Assembly (NCBI GenBank): GCA_007132905.1 | Contig: SLNR01000159.1 | Span: 1 to 39,147 of the forward strand | Source of the DNA: Candidatus Sumerlaeota bacterium | GTDB lineage: Bacteria > Bacillota > SLNR01 | Length of the DNA: 39,147 nucleotides | Direction: 5' to 3' | In this document: piece by piece, positions 1 through 7,906 of the stretch | Numbering within the stretch: position 1 is the first letter of the stretch | Layout: each line of letters opens with the position of its first letter | Position numbers and translations under genes: made by a program | The notes under the pieces: model-generated | What the model was told of the DNA's origin: nothing | The model's database searches: none | Seen by the model: only the letters and a program-made list of their open reading frames with translations

Positions 1-118
1 GTGCATTTACCCTTGACAACTCCCTGGAGTGACAGCTATGATCCTAAGCTCCGTTAAGAAGGTGACATTTTCTCACGATAATTAAGTGCATTTTAGGTGA
101 CATTTTCTAAAGTTATTG
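1..118 (+). mobile_element. probable end of an insertion sequence (truncated by window edge)
   Basis: The first 57 bases read as an open tail of 18 codons ending in TAA at 55-57. This is directly followed by short repeats: GTGCATTT at 1-8 and 86-93, and AGGTGACATTTTCT at 60-73 and 95-108. Multiple short direct repeats at the ends are typical of IS21-like and some rve-type (DDE) elements, and a transposase reading off the left edge would end just there. This rests on repeat layout only; the transposase itself is outside the window, so the family is uncertain. Confidence 0.35.
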
Positions 119-216
119 ACAGAATTCAGAGAAAAATCAAAATTTATCAGGACATCGATGCAAATTCCGAACCTAGTAATTGTACTTTATAAAGACGACC
201 CGCAAAGCAGCGTCTG

Positions 217-1491
217 CTATTGAAGTTTCCGCATGCTTGGGAAAAGAATCAAAATGGCGACTGCGAAAAAAGTCAGTATCATACCAAATAAACCTAAAGC
301 CCACTGTACTCCAATCGCCTCGGTAAGAAGCCCGGCAGCAAATGTCCCAAAGCTCATCAATCCAAATTCCATCATGAGAATGCTCATAACTCTTCCTCGG
401 AATTCGCTGTCTACATAGTATTGGATCAGGGTACTGTTTAAAGTCATGGCGGCTGCTTGTCCTAATCCGACCAACGCTATCAGCGCCAAAGACGCTTGCC
501 AGCTGGACGAAAAAGAAAATGCCGTAAGAACTATCCCGAGAAAGACTCCGCTGGCAAGCAGCATAAGCCCTCGTTTCCTATTTGGAAGGGATGCGATAAC
601 CACTGAACCCACAATTGCCCCGGCGCCTGAAACGCTCATCATAATACCCATACCCGCCGCCCCAACCTCCAAGATATCTTCTGTAAATATGGGCAGAAGT
701 TGTCGATAAGGCATCGCCAAAACAACACCAACCAATGCAAAACCTAATATTGTAAGAATGATGGGATTCTTTCTCACATACTGTAACGCAGCAGTAACAT
801 CGGCCACTGCTCCATCATGCTTCTCTTTCATTTTACCTGTCTCTGGAATGAAACTGATGAAAAAAGCTGCTAAAGCATAAAGACCTGTCATGGTGTAATA
901 GACCGCTGCAAAACTAATACCATCAATTAAAAAGCCCGCGACCGCAGGAGCAAATAATCTCATGATATTCATGCCCATGGTATTGAGGGAGGTGGCATTC
1001 ATAATTTGCTCTCCGCCAACGATTTCCGGAATAATAGCTTGTCTGGCGGGCATTGACAACGCCATAATAATGCCTTGGAAAATAGAAGCGACCACAAGGA
1101 TCCACCAAGAACCGGGTATCTCTGCGCTCAGATACCCTAAAGATAATGTTAAGCCCACGACAAGGGATACAAATACCGATATCAAATTACCAATCAAAAT
1201 AATTTGCTTTTTTTGGAAACGATCAGCAATCACGCCTCCAAACAAAGACAGCAGCAGCATGGGTATTGCATGGGCGAACGAAATGGCTCCTAAAATGGTG
1301 GGTGATTCGGTTAATCGATAAATTAACAGGATTCGAGCCATCATCTGCATATTCATGGCCGCCATTTGATTTATCAATGAAAAATAGAAAATCCTGTAAG
1401 TTGGATTGCGAAAGGATCGAAATGGTTGTATTTTCTGTTTTAAAGCCTGCGCGGGCTCTAAGCCTTGGTTTTCATGTTGGTCACTGCCCAT
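217..1491 (-). CDS. MFS transporter, drug/secretion-effector type (paralog 1)
   Basis: A 424-residue polytopic membrane protein of the major facilitator superfamily, closest in style to the DHA3/EntS-like exporters. About 12 hydrophobic segments are visible, starting near residue 28. The loop between segments 2 and 3 carries the MFS motif-A-like GGVIADRFQKK. The second half has the usual GRVMSILMMEFG-type stretch of this subfamily. The ATG start has AAGGAG seven bases upstream. The substrate cannot be told from the sequence; small-molecule or drug efflux is the family expectation. It faces a near-copy transcribed the other way (1788-3068), with a 296-base gap between their starts, so the pair probably arose by inverted duplication. 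No associated regulator gene is seen. Confidence 0.85.
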   Translation of the reverse strand: MGSDQHENQGLEPAQALKQKIQPFRSFRNPTYRIFYFSLINQMAAMNMQMMARILLIYRLTESPTILGAISFAHAIPMLLLSLFGGVIADRFQKKQIILIGNLISVFVSLVVGLTLSLGYLSAEIPGSWWILVVASIFQGIIMALSMPARQAIIPEIVGGEQIMNATSLNTMGMNIMRLFAPAVAGFLIDGISFAAVYYTMTGLYALAAFFISFIPETGKMKEKHDGAVADVTAALQYVRKNPIILTILGFALVGVVLAMPYRQLLPIFTEDILEVGAAGMGIMMSVSGAGAIVGSVVIASLPNRKRGLMLLASGVFLGIVLTAFSFSSSWQASLALIALVGLGQAAAMTLNSTLIQYYVDSEFRGRVMSILMMEFGLMSFGTFAAGLLTEAIGVQWALGLFGMILTFFAVAILILFPSMRKLQ

Positions 1492-1787
1492 GTTGATGCT
1501 CCTTTTAATCTTCTCTGTGATAAACGCTCTATCCGGGCCTTATCCGTGCCCCTGCAGCTAAAATGGCAATGATTAAAAAGATAAATCCAAGCATACATCC
1601 TTGCCTCTACCGAACAGAAAAAGTTCGCAAAACCATAATTCTTTCTTTTTGCAGTAGGATTTTTGAAAAAAGGGGAGAATATATCAATTCGATATACATA
1701 TGTCTTTTACACAATGTATTTTTCTCCTTTTTTTTTTGTTCATAAATATTGACGCCTTACAAATTTGCTTATTCCAGGAGTGTTTAT
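1492..1787. other. divergent intergenic region between the two MFS genes
   Basis: This 296-base gap must hold the promoters of both exporters. I see AT-rich tracts, including a run of T just before 1740, but no clean -35/-10 pair that I would commit to. A small inverted repeat at 1680-1696 is listed separately. No convincing small gene is present. Confidence 0.5.
1680..1696. promoter_or_regulatory. candidate operator palindrome
   Basis: TATATC (1680-1685) and GATATA (1691-1696) form a perfect inverted repeat with a 5-base centre, in the divergent region between the two exporter genes, about 90 bases before the plus-strand start. Its size suits a MarR- or TetR-type dimer, but no such regulator lies nearby. 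Short AT palindromes also occur by chance. Confidence 0.25.
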
Positions 1788-3068
1788 ATGAGAAAATCAG
1801 AAACAATCGACAAGGTCGCCCCACCCGCGGCTAATCAAAACCCATCAGATCGCATTCAGCCCTTTAGATCATTCCAAAGCCCTATTTACCGTCTTTTTTT
1901 CGCCTCTTTACTAGGCCAAATGGCCGCCATGAATATGCAGATGCTGGCAAGAACCCTTCTCATTTATAGACTGACGGGCTCTGCTGCTATCTTAGGGGCT
2001 GTCTCGATCGCTTTTGCCGTTCCCATGCTGCTGCTCTCCCTATTTGGCGGAGTAGTTGCCGACCGATTTCAAAAGAAAACCGTCATGTTAATAGGTAACC
2101 TCGTTTTGATTTTTGTTTCTTTATCCGTTGGCTTAACTCTCAGCTTTGGGTACTTAAGCGCGGATGTGCCGGGTTCTTGGTGGATTTTGGTTGTCAATTC
2201 TGTGTTTCAAGGCGCCGTAATGGCCCTTGTCATGCCGGCCAGACAGGCTATCGTCCCCGAAATTGTTGGCACAGAGCAAATAATGAACGCCACTTCCCTT
2301 AACACCATGGGCATGAATGCTATGAGGCTTTTTGCTCCCGCTGCCGCCGGATTTCTCATCGACGGTGTCGGTTTCGATGCAGTATTTTATACGATGTCTG
2401 TTTTGTATGTCATCTCTGCCGTTTTGGTCGTGCTGCTTCCTCAGACCGGCACCATGCCTTCTAAGAAGAATGGAGCCTTGTCGGATATCAAAGAAGGATT
2501 AGCATATCTTAAAACCAAAAAAACGCTACTATTTATTCTTGTTTTTGCCATAGCCGGTGTCGTTTTAGCCATGCCTTACCAGCAGCTGCTTTCCATATTC
2601 GCTGATGATGTATTGATGGTAGGAGCTACCGGTTTGGGTGTTATGATGAGCGTTTCCGGGGTGGGTGCTGTCCTGGGATCGATATATATTGCTTCGCTTC
2701 CAAATAAGCGAAGAGGATTTTTAATGCTTGCAAGCGGCCTTTTTTTAGGTGTTTCATTGACTGCTTTTTCCCTTTCTTCCATTTGGTACCTTTCTTTATT
2801 CCTGATCGCTCTTGTGGGACTTGCCCAAGCAGCTGGATTAACATTGACAAGTACTCTCATACAGTATTATGTTGATGATGCTTATAGAGGTCGGGTCATG
2901 AGCATTCTCATGATGGAATTTGGCTTAATGAGCTTTGGTGCTTTTGCAGCCGGGATGCTGACTGAAGTCATCGGCGTTCAGTTTGCTGTGGCTAGTTTTG
3001 GAGCTGTTCTTACCGTCATCGCCTTTTTAGCTTTGGTATCCTTTCCCCATATACGTGCTTTAGATTAA
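1788..3068 (+). CDS. MFS transporter, drug/secretion-effector type (paralog 2)
   Basis: A 426-residue MFS exporter, strikingly similar along its whole length to the divergent neighbour at 217-1491. Shared blocks include GGVVADRFQKK, SWWILVV, MPARQAI and IMNATSLNTMGMN. I place the start at the ATG at 1788 because AGGAG lies eight bases upstream; an in-frame ATG at 1749 has no ribosome site, and starting there gives a tail the paralog lacks. The polar N-terminus (about 30 residues) precedes roughly 12 membrane segments. Function is presumably export of a small hydrophobic compound; the substrate is unknown. A 21-bp hairpin 40 bases past the stop probably ends transcription. Confidence 0.85.
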   Translation: MRKSETIDKVAPPAANQNPSDRIQPFRSFQSPIYRLFFASLLGQMAAMNMQMLARTLLIYRLTGSAAILGAVSIAFAVPMLLLSLFGGVVADRFQKKTVMLIGNLVLIFVSLSVGLTLSFGYLSADVPGSWWILVVNSVFQGAVMALVMPARQAIVPEIVGTEQIMNATSLNTMGMNAMRLFAPAAAGFLIDGVGFDAVFYTMSVLYVISAVLVVLLPQTGTMPSKKNGALSDIKEGLAYLKTKKTLLFILVFAIAGVVLAMPYQQLLSIFADDVLMVGATGLGVMMSVSGVGAVLGSIYIASLPNKRRGFLMLASGLFLGVSLTAFSLSSIWYLSLFLIALVGLAQAAGLTLTSTLIQYYVDDAYRGRVMSILMMEFGLMSFGAFAAGMLTEVIGVQFAVASFGAVLTVIAFLALVSFPHIRALD

Positions 3069-3108
3069 CCATTTTAACTGTTCATCCTACGGCCCTGTTG
3101 AAAAATCA

Positions 3109-3162
3109 ATAAAGCGCGTGGATTATGCAGTTATCGTATTGTGCATAATCCACGCGCTTTAT
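3109..3162. terminator. 21-bp perfect hairpin between convergent genes (bidirectional terminator)
   Basis: Arms 3109-3129 and 3142-3162 are perfectly complementary over 21 bp around a 12-base loop. The stem starts ATAAAGCGCGTGG and ends in the complement, so it has an A/T foot on each side. It sits between the ends of the plus-strand MFS gene (3068) and the minus-strand aminotransferase (3188), where a shared terminator is expected. The downstream T tract is weak in both directions. Confidence 0.6.
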
Positions 3163-3187
3163 ATAACTTTTCATTGTTCTTAATAGG

Positions 3188-4396
3188 TCACTTTGAGATC
3201 TCTTTTGATACAACGGCCGCTAATCTTTTAATCCCTTCGTCAATTTGAGATTCATCTACTCCCGAAAAAGATAGACGCATGGTATTTTGGCCCTGGCCGC
3301 CAGGATAAAAAGCGTACCCGGGCACATAAGCTACTCGGTTTTTAGCAGCTTCTACTAACAAATCTTTTGTGTCAATGTGGTCGGGAAGAGTAGCCCAGAG
3401 GAAGAACCCTCCCTCTGGTTCTGTCCAGGTAACATCTTTTATAAAGTGAGTTTCAAGTGCATTCAGCATCGCCTTGCGTCTTACAGAGTATATTGGCAAA
3501 ATGTCCTTTATATGCTGGTCGAGCAAATTCTTTCTGCAGTATTCATAGACGATACTCTGAACAAAGGTACTAGAATGCAGATCAACGGACTCTTTTAGAT
3601 AGACCAATTTACTGATAATGCTCTCATGGGCCGTAACCCAGCCCATACGAGCCCCGGGAGAGAAAATCTTTGAGAATGTAGACAGGTAAATTACATGTCC
3701 TGTTTTGTCAAAGACCTTTAATGGAGGGACTTTTTCTCCCGCATACCTTAATTCCCCATAAGGGTCATCTTCGATCACAAGCACATCGAACTTACTTGCC
3801 AAGGAACAAATTTTTTGCCTCCGTTCTAAGCTTAAAGTCACTCCCGTTGGGTTTTGGAAAGTAGGAATCAGGTAGATAAATTTCACTTGTTTATTCTCTG
3901 TTCTCCTTGCCTGTAAAATCTTTTCGAGCTCTTCAGGGATCACTCCATTGTCATCCATTGGTACCTCAGTTAGCTGCGCTTTTTGATTCTTAAAAGGGCC
4001 TAAAGCACCCAAATAGGTCGGAGATTCCACAATAACCTCATCCTCAGGGTCTAGAAAAACCCGAGCCAGCAAATCGAGGGCTTGCTGGGAGCCACTTGTA
4101 ATAAGAAAATTCTTTTCAGTTACTTTCATTTCTTTATCTTTTGAACGGGCCGCCAAAAACGCGATGAGTTTTTCATTGCCTCGAGGAGATCCGTATTGTA
4201 GTGCAGTGACAGGTTCATTTGTCAGCACATATTCCATCATTTCTCTTACTTCTTCCACCGGAAAAGAATCGGGATGCGGAAGGCCCCCGCTAAACGAAAT
4301 GACATCCTCTGTAATCATATTCATGATTTGCGTCAGCGCAGAAGGTTCAAGGCTTCTACCTAAATCTGAAAATTTATCGTCAAACACCATATACAT
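3188..4396 (-). CDS. PLP-dependent aminotransferase, class I/II (2-aminoadipate/LysN-like)
   Basis: A 402-residue fold-type I aminotransferase that moves an amino group between an amino acid and a 2-oxo acid. Visible landmarks: the QNPTG motif near 181-185, EDDPYG near 209-214 (Asp that pairs with the PLP ring nitrogen), the Schiff-base lysine K243 in STFSKIFSPG, and the substrate-carboxylate arginine in MRLSFSG near the C-terminus. It resembles the stand-alone MocR-like group (LysN, multiple-substrate aminotransferases) without a DNA-binding domain. It is the last gene of the ferredoxin/KOR operon, 21 bases after the gamma subunit, so it probably supplies 2-oxo acids to that enzyme during amino-acid fermentation. 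The ATG start has GAGGAAG just upstream; a second ATG two codons on is possible. Confidence 0.85.
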   Translation of the reverse strand: MYMVFDDKFSDLGRSLEPSALTQIMNMITEDVISFSGGLPHPDSFPVEEVREMMEYVLTNEPVTALQYGSPRGNEKLIAFLAARSKDKEMKVTEKNFLITSGSQQALDLLARVFLDPEDEVIVESPTYLGALGPFKNQKAQLTEVPMDDNGVIPEELEKILQARRTENKQVKFIYLIPTFQNPTGVTLSLERRQKICSLASKFDVLVIEDDPYGELRYAGEKVPPLKVFDKTGHVIYLSTFSKIFSPGARMGWVTAHESIISKLVYLKESVDLHSSTFVQSIVYEYCRKNLLDQHIKDILPIYSVRRKAMLNALETHFIKDVTWTEPEGGFFLWATLPDHIDTKDLLVEAAKNRVAYVPGYAFYPGGQGQNTMRLSFSGVDESQIDEGIKRLAAVVSKEISK

Positions 4397-4417
4397 TCAC
4401 TTCCTCTCGTAAATAAC

Positions 4418-4945
4418 TTATTCGGATATTTCGATTCCTTTTTTAAACGCAGTCACATTCAGAGGATAGCGAGAATACTTTTCATCCAACACATTAATTA
4501 TCGACTCTTTTGAAACCACACCTGTCTTATGAACAATAACACCAAGTCCCAGCATGTTCACTACTGCCGTACTGCCGAGTTCACGAGCTAAATCTTCAAA
4601 AGGGTAACCTATGATTCTCTCATCCTGTCCACCATAAGCAATCACTGAACTATCATAAAGAATGAAAGTCTCTTTTTCTTTTCTTCCTAACGCAATATTA
4701 AAAGCTTCTTCTGTAAGTGTCAGAATCACATCTGGTTTGTTCACTTTTGGGTACGCTATTTCTTCCTCGCCAACAATAACCTCCGCTTTAGAAAATCCTC
4801 CTCGTGAAGCAACTCCGTACGATTGCGTTTGAACAGCATGTAAATTTTCATGAATGGCGGCTGCCTCTCCTAGTACATTCCCCGCCAAAACAAGACCTTG
4901 ACCGCCTGCCCCGCTTATAACAACCTGCCATGTTTTTTTCTTCAT
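4418..4945 (-). CDS. korC: 2-oxoacid:ferredoxin oxidoreductase, gamma subunit
   Basis: A 175-residue gamma subunit of the pyruvate/2-oxoglutarate-type ferredoxin oxidoreductases. It begins with the hallmark GAGGQGLVLAG (near residues 11-21), followed by the TQSYGVASRGG block typical of this domain. The start at 4945 is chosen because AAAGGAGG lies just upstream; the frame is open back to 5014, but that would run into the beta-subunit gene. It works with the alpha, beta and ferredoxin subunits encoded immediately upstream in the same operon. Substrate preference (2-oxoglutarate, branched-chain or aryl 2-oxo acids) cannot be read from the sequence, so the kor symbol reflects subunit layout only. 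Confidence 0.85.
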   Translation of the reverse strand: MKKKTWQVVISGAGGQGLVLAGNVLGEAAAIHENLHAVQTQSYGVASRGGFSKAEVIVGEEEIAYPKVNKPDVILTLTEEAFNIALGRKEKETFILYDSSVIAYGGQDERIIGYPFEDLARELGSTAVVNMLGLGVIVHKTGVVSKESIINVLDEKYSRYPLNVTAFKKGIEISE

Positions 4946-4998
4946 ATACGCTTCCTCCTTTCCGGCCATAGAAGATAGCCATGTGTATCGACCTATAA

Positions 4999-5811
4999 TT
5001 AAGCTTTCGCCCACTGAGCTCGATATTTTGTTGAGTGATCAAGCTGGTCTCTGTCTTCAAAAACACCCACGGGAAAAATGTCTTCTCTCTCTTCAGCAGT
5101 CATCTTCTCATATTTTTCCAAGGAAACCCCGTGATCCCGAAGCCAAGCCATCATCTCCGCCGGCCCGCCAATTTTATTGCGGCGACCGTAGTGAGTTGGG
5201 CATGTGCTGACAATATCAAGAAAGGAAAAACCTTTTTTATCGATCGCCCTAGTCAGCATCTTCTGCATAGGCAAAACATGATAAGGCGAAGTCCTCGCGA
5301 CATAAGTAGCCCCTGATGCAATTGCTAACTGGCATAAATCAAAAGCAGGCTCTACGGTCCCCTGAGTTGAAGTGCTGGTCAAACTGCCTTCGGGGGTCGT
5401 GGCAGAATACTGCCCGCCTGTCATACCGTAATTGAAGTTATTAACCACGACCGCTGTCAGATCAATATTACGCCGAGCAGCATGAATGAAGTGATTGCCA
5501 CCAATGGTAGCGCAATCTCCATCACCCATAAGAACTAGCACTTTGAGCTCAGGATCTGCTGATTTAATTCCCGTTGCAAATGAAACTGCCCGCCCATGTG
5601 TCACATGAACAGTATGAGTCGCTATATAATCATCGGCTTTACCCCAGCATCCAATCCCGGTGACCACGACCACTTTTTCCTTTTTTAAATTCAGTTCAGC
5701 CAAAGATCGCGCTATGCTTCCCAAAACGATCCCATCCGTACAGCCCGGACACCAGAAAAGGGGTAGCTTATCCATTCGTAAATATTCGTGCGACTTCTTC
5801 ATTATAGACAC
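4999..5811 (-). CDS. korB: 2-oxoacid:ferredoxin oxidoreductase, beta (TPP) subunit
   Basis: A 270-residue thiamine-pyrophosphate subunit. CPGC at residues 21-24 is the family's N-terminal cysteine motif. GDGDCATIGGNH near 96-107 followed by NNFNYGMTGGQ near 124-134 is the TPP/Mg binding signature. The best start is GTG at 5811: GGAGG lies seven bases upstream, whereas the ATG at 5802 is too far from it. That start overlaps the end of the alpha gene by 10 bases, indicating translational coupling. With alpha and gamma it would decarboxylate a 2-oxo acid to an acyl-CoA and pass electrons to ferredoxin in the cytoplasm. Length matches KorB-type subunits. Confidence 0.88.
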   Translation of the reverse strand: MSIMKKSHEYLRMDKLPLFWCPGCTDGIVLGSIARSLAELNLKKEKVVVVTGIGCWGKADDYIATHTVHVTHGRAVSFATGIKSADPELKVLVLMGDGDCATIGGNHFIHAARRNIDLTAVVVNNFNYGMTGGQYSATTPEGSLTSTSTQGTVEPAFDLCQLAIASGATYVARTSPYHVLPMQKMLTRAIDKKGFSFLDIVSTCPTHYGRRNKIGGPAEMMAWLRDHGVSLEKYEKMTAEEREDIFPVGVFEDRDQLDHSTKYRAQWAKA

Positions 5812-6947
5812 GCGCTCACCTCCTCAACCTTGGCAATAATCTCCTCTGGCGTTATTAATTCACTGTCTACACGATTGACCCCCACAATTGGCTTAGAATC
5901 TTGCTGCAACTTTTCCACTTCACCGATCAGCTGCCCCAGGTTCATTTCCGGTACTAGCACTGCTTTGCATTTTTTTAATTGCTCCTTCACAATCCTGTCG
6001 GGGAAAGGCCAAATTGTATGTAGCTGTAGCAAACCCACTTTCAAACCCTGCTCTCGAGCAAGCGACACAGCTTCTTTCGATGAACGAGCTGAACATCCAT
6101 ATGAGATAATCAGAATTTCTGCATCCTCCAGAAACCATTTTTTCGTAATAGCAATATCGTCTCTCTTCTCATGTATCTTATTATATAATCTTCGGATCGT
6201 CTTATCTGCATTTGCCGGCGAGGAATTCGGGAAACCAGTCTCATCATGCATCGATCCATTGACGTGTTGGATGTATTCACTTCCTATGTCCGACATGGGG
6301 GGAATCCCGTCTTCATCCGGTAGGTAGGGGCGGTATTGATCAGGATCACCTTTAGGCTTTTTTCTATCCCCTATCTCAAATTCCGATGAATCGAATAAGA
6401 CAACTCTTTCCCTCATATGTCCAACAACTTCATCTGCCAAAATAATAACCGGTGTGCGGTATTTTTCTGAATAATTGAATGCTTTGATGGTGAGATCATA
6501 GCACTCTTGGACTGATGAGGGACTCAACGCAATAATGGCATGATCCCCATGGGTTCCCCACCTGGCCTGCAGCACATCTCCTTGAGCCGGCTTGGTAGCC
6601 AACCCAGTACTTGGGCCCGAACGCTGGACATTAATAATAACACAAGGAATTTCAGCCATAATACCTACACCAAGGTTTTCCTGCATAAGGGAGTACCCCG
6701 GACCACTTGTGGCTGTGAATGACTTTTTCCCGGTCAACGAAGCCCCTAGCATAGCTCCAATGCTCCCTATCTCGTCTTCCATCTGGATAAAAACTCCTCC
6801 TAGCTGAGGAAGGCGTCGAGCGGCAATCTCAGCCACTTCTGATGAGGGAGTGATCGGATAGCCCGCATAAAAACGTGCCCCGGCCGTAAACGCTCCTTCC
6901 GCCATCGCTTCATTTCCTTGAATAAATCTAACTTCATTTTTGCTCAT
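5802..6947 (-). CDS. korA: 2-oxoacid:ferredoxin oxidoreductase, alpha subunit
   Basis: A 381-residue alpha subunit. The N-terminal domain begins FIQGNEAMAEGA with GYPITPSSE near residues 30-38, the classic pyruvate-ferredoxin oxidoreductase N-terminal signature, followed by ATSGPGYSLMQE near 79-90. The C-terminal part (about 255 onward) is the transketolase-like domain II. The ATG start overlaps the ferredoxin stop by one base and has GAGGAGGTGG upstream. The central segment (about 205-250) has no obvious counterpart and may be a lineage-specific insert. Part of a four-subunit enzyme encoded at 4418-7159. Confidence 0.88.
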   Translation of the reverse strand: MSKNEVRFIQGNEAMAEGAFTAGARFYAGYPITPSSEVAEIAARRLPQLGGVFIQMEDEIGSIGAMLGASLTGKKSFTATSGPGYSLMQENLGVGIMAEIPCVIINVQRSGPSTGLATKPAQGDVLQARWGTHGDHAIIALSPSSVQECYDLTIKAFNYSEKYRTPVIILADEVVGHMRERVVLFDSSEFEIGDRKKPKGDPDQYRPYLPDEDGIPPMSDIGSEYIQHVNGSMHDETGFPNSSPANADKTIRRLYNKIHEKRDDIAITKKWFLEDAEILIISYGCSARSSKEAVSLAREQGLKVGLLQLHTIWPFPDRIVKEQLKKCKAVLVPEMNLGQLIGEVEKLQQDSKPIVGVNRVDSELITPEEIIAKVEEVSACL

Positions 6948-7159
6948 TACTCCACCTCCTCAACTTCAAGGGCAAAATCAGGACATCTTAGCACACACAT
7001 ATTGCATAATATGCAATCTTCTGGCCTGACTGCTTGGGGCTTTGCTTTCTCATCAAGTTCAAATACTTGTTTAGGACAAAAAGTTACACAAATTGCACAT
7101 GCTTTACATCTCTTTCTGTTGAAACGAATCTCAGCGTTTTTCTTTTCGGGATCCGTCAA
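6947..7159 (-). CDS. korD: 4Fe-4S ferredoxin (delta) subunit of the 2-oxoacid oxidoreductase
   Basis: A 70-residue two-cluster ferredoxin with CKACAICVTFCP and CILCNMCVLRCP, each giving the CxxCxxCxxxCP pattern for a [4Fe-4S] centre. As the first gene of the operon it is expected to be the electron-carrying subunit of the following alpha-beta-gamma complex. The start is TTG at 7157-7159 with a GGGGGG ribosome site eight bases upstream; no in-frame ATG is available. It shares one base with the alpha gene. Confidence 0.88.
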   Translation of the reverse strand: MTDPEKKNAEIRFNRKRCKACAICVTFCPKQVFELDEKAKPQAVRPEDCILCNMCVLRCPDFALEVEEVE

Positions 7160-7204
7160 AGAATATACCCCCCATCGGCTTATTTTTAAGGCAATAATAT
7201 AATT

Positions 7205-7232
7205 GGAACAGCGTTTACATAACCGCTGTTCC
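7205..7232 (-). terminator. hairpin downstream of the phosphoribosyltransferase gene
   Basis: GGAACAGCG (7205-7213) and CGCTGTTCC (7224-7232) form a perfect 9-bp stem with a 10-base loop, 18 bases after the stop of the minus-strand gene at 7250. On that strand the stem is followed by AATTATATTATT, a weak U-rich tail. It separates the upstream SDR-to-phosphoribosyltransferase operon from the KOR operon. Confidence 0.55.
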
Positions 7233-7249
7233 GCTGATGACGATTTCTA

Positions 7250-7789
7250 CTATTTGCGAAATACCGGGAGCTCTCCCAGGTAAACGTAATCCTTATCCTT
7301 TGTCGTCTCTCCTTGGATCAACACAGCCGCTTTAGCTACTACCTCTCCCCCTATCTGCTCAACTAGACGTTCTATTGCATCCATCGATGCACCCGTCCGA
7401 ATGATGTCATCTACAATGGCCACTCTTTTACCTCTGATCCTTTCGGCATCACTTCCATCTAGGCATAAAACTTCGGCTTTATAAGTATCGTCGGAAACTA
7501 CCTCTTCAATAATTGCCCCATCCATATAGGCCTTGATACTTTTTCGCGCCACAATGTAGTTCATATTCAACAACCGAGAAACTTCATGAACAAGCGGAAT
7601 TCCTTTCGCCTCGGCAGAAATGATAACATCAACGGGCGGAAGCTTTTCCACTATCTCAGGAGCAACACGAGTTACTAATTCCGTATCACCTAGGATCAAA
7701 AAACTGGCAATGCTCAAATCCGGGGATATGGATATGATCGGTAATTCCCTCGTCAAGCCGCAGATCTCTAATTTGTAGGTTTCTCTCAC
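7250..7789 (-). CDS. phosphoribosyltransferase, adenine/xanthine type
   Basis: A 179-residue type I phosphoribosyltransferase. The PRPP-binding signature VAIVDDIIRTGAS lies near residues 123-135, preceded by the ISAEAKGIPL block (58-66) that corresponds to the EARG region of adenine phosphoribosyltransferases. Length fits Apt (about 170-180). It would join a nucleobase to PRPP in the cytoplasm. The base is not determinable here: the YIVARKSIKAYM stretch differs from canonical Apt, so a xanthine/guanine or other base is possible. GTG start with AAGGAGGGG five bases upstream. It lies 117 bases after a TRZ/ATZ-type amidohydrolase, and the pairing hints at nucleobase salvage. Confidence 0.75.
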   Translation of the reverse strand: MRETYKLEICGLTRELPIISISPDLSIASFLILGDTELVTRVAPEIVEKLPPVDVIISAEAKGIPLVHEVSRLLNMNYIVARKSIKAYMDGAIIEEVVSDDTYKAEVLCLDGSDAERIRGKRVAIVDDIIRTGASMDAIERLVEQIGGEVVAKAAVLIQGETTKDKDYVYLGELPVFRK

Positions 7790-7906
7790 ATTTTCCCCTC
7801 CTTATTTTACTGATCCGTTGTTTCCTTTATATAAAGATTAGTTCTTGATTCTTGTTTTTTTTCCTTCTAACTAGAGAAATCTATTGCGGACTTATCTGTA
7901 GTCGTT

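Noticed and set aside
1563-1745. 60-codon plus-strand ORF between the MFS genes
   Set aside because: Composition follows T-rich non-coding DNA, ends in a T run, no ribosome site.
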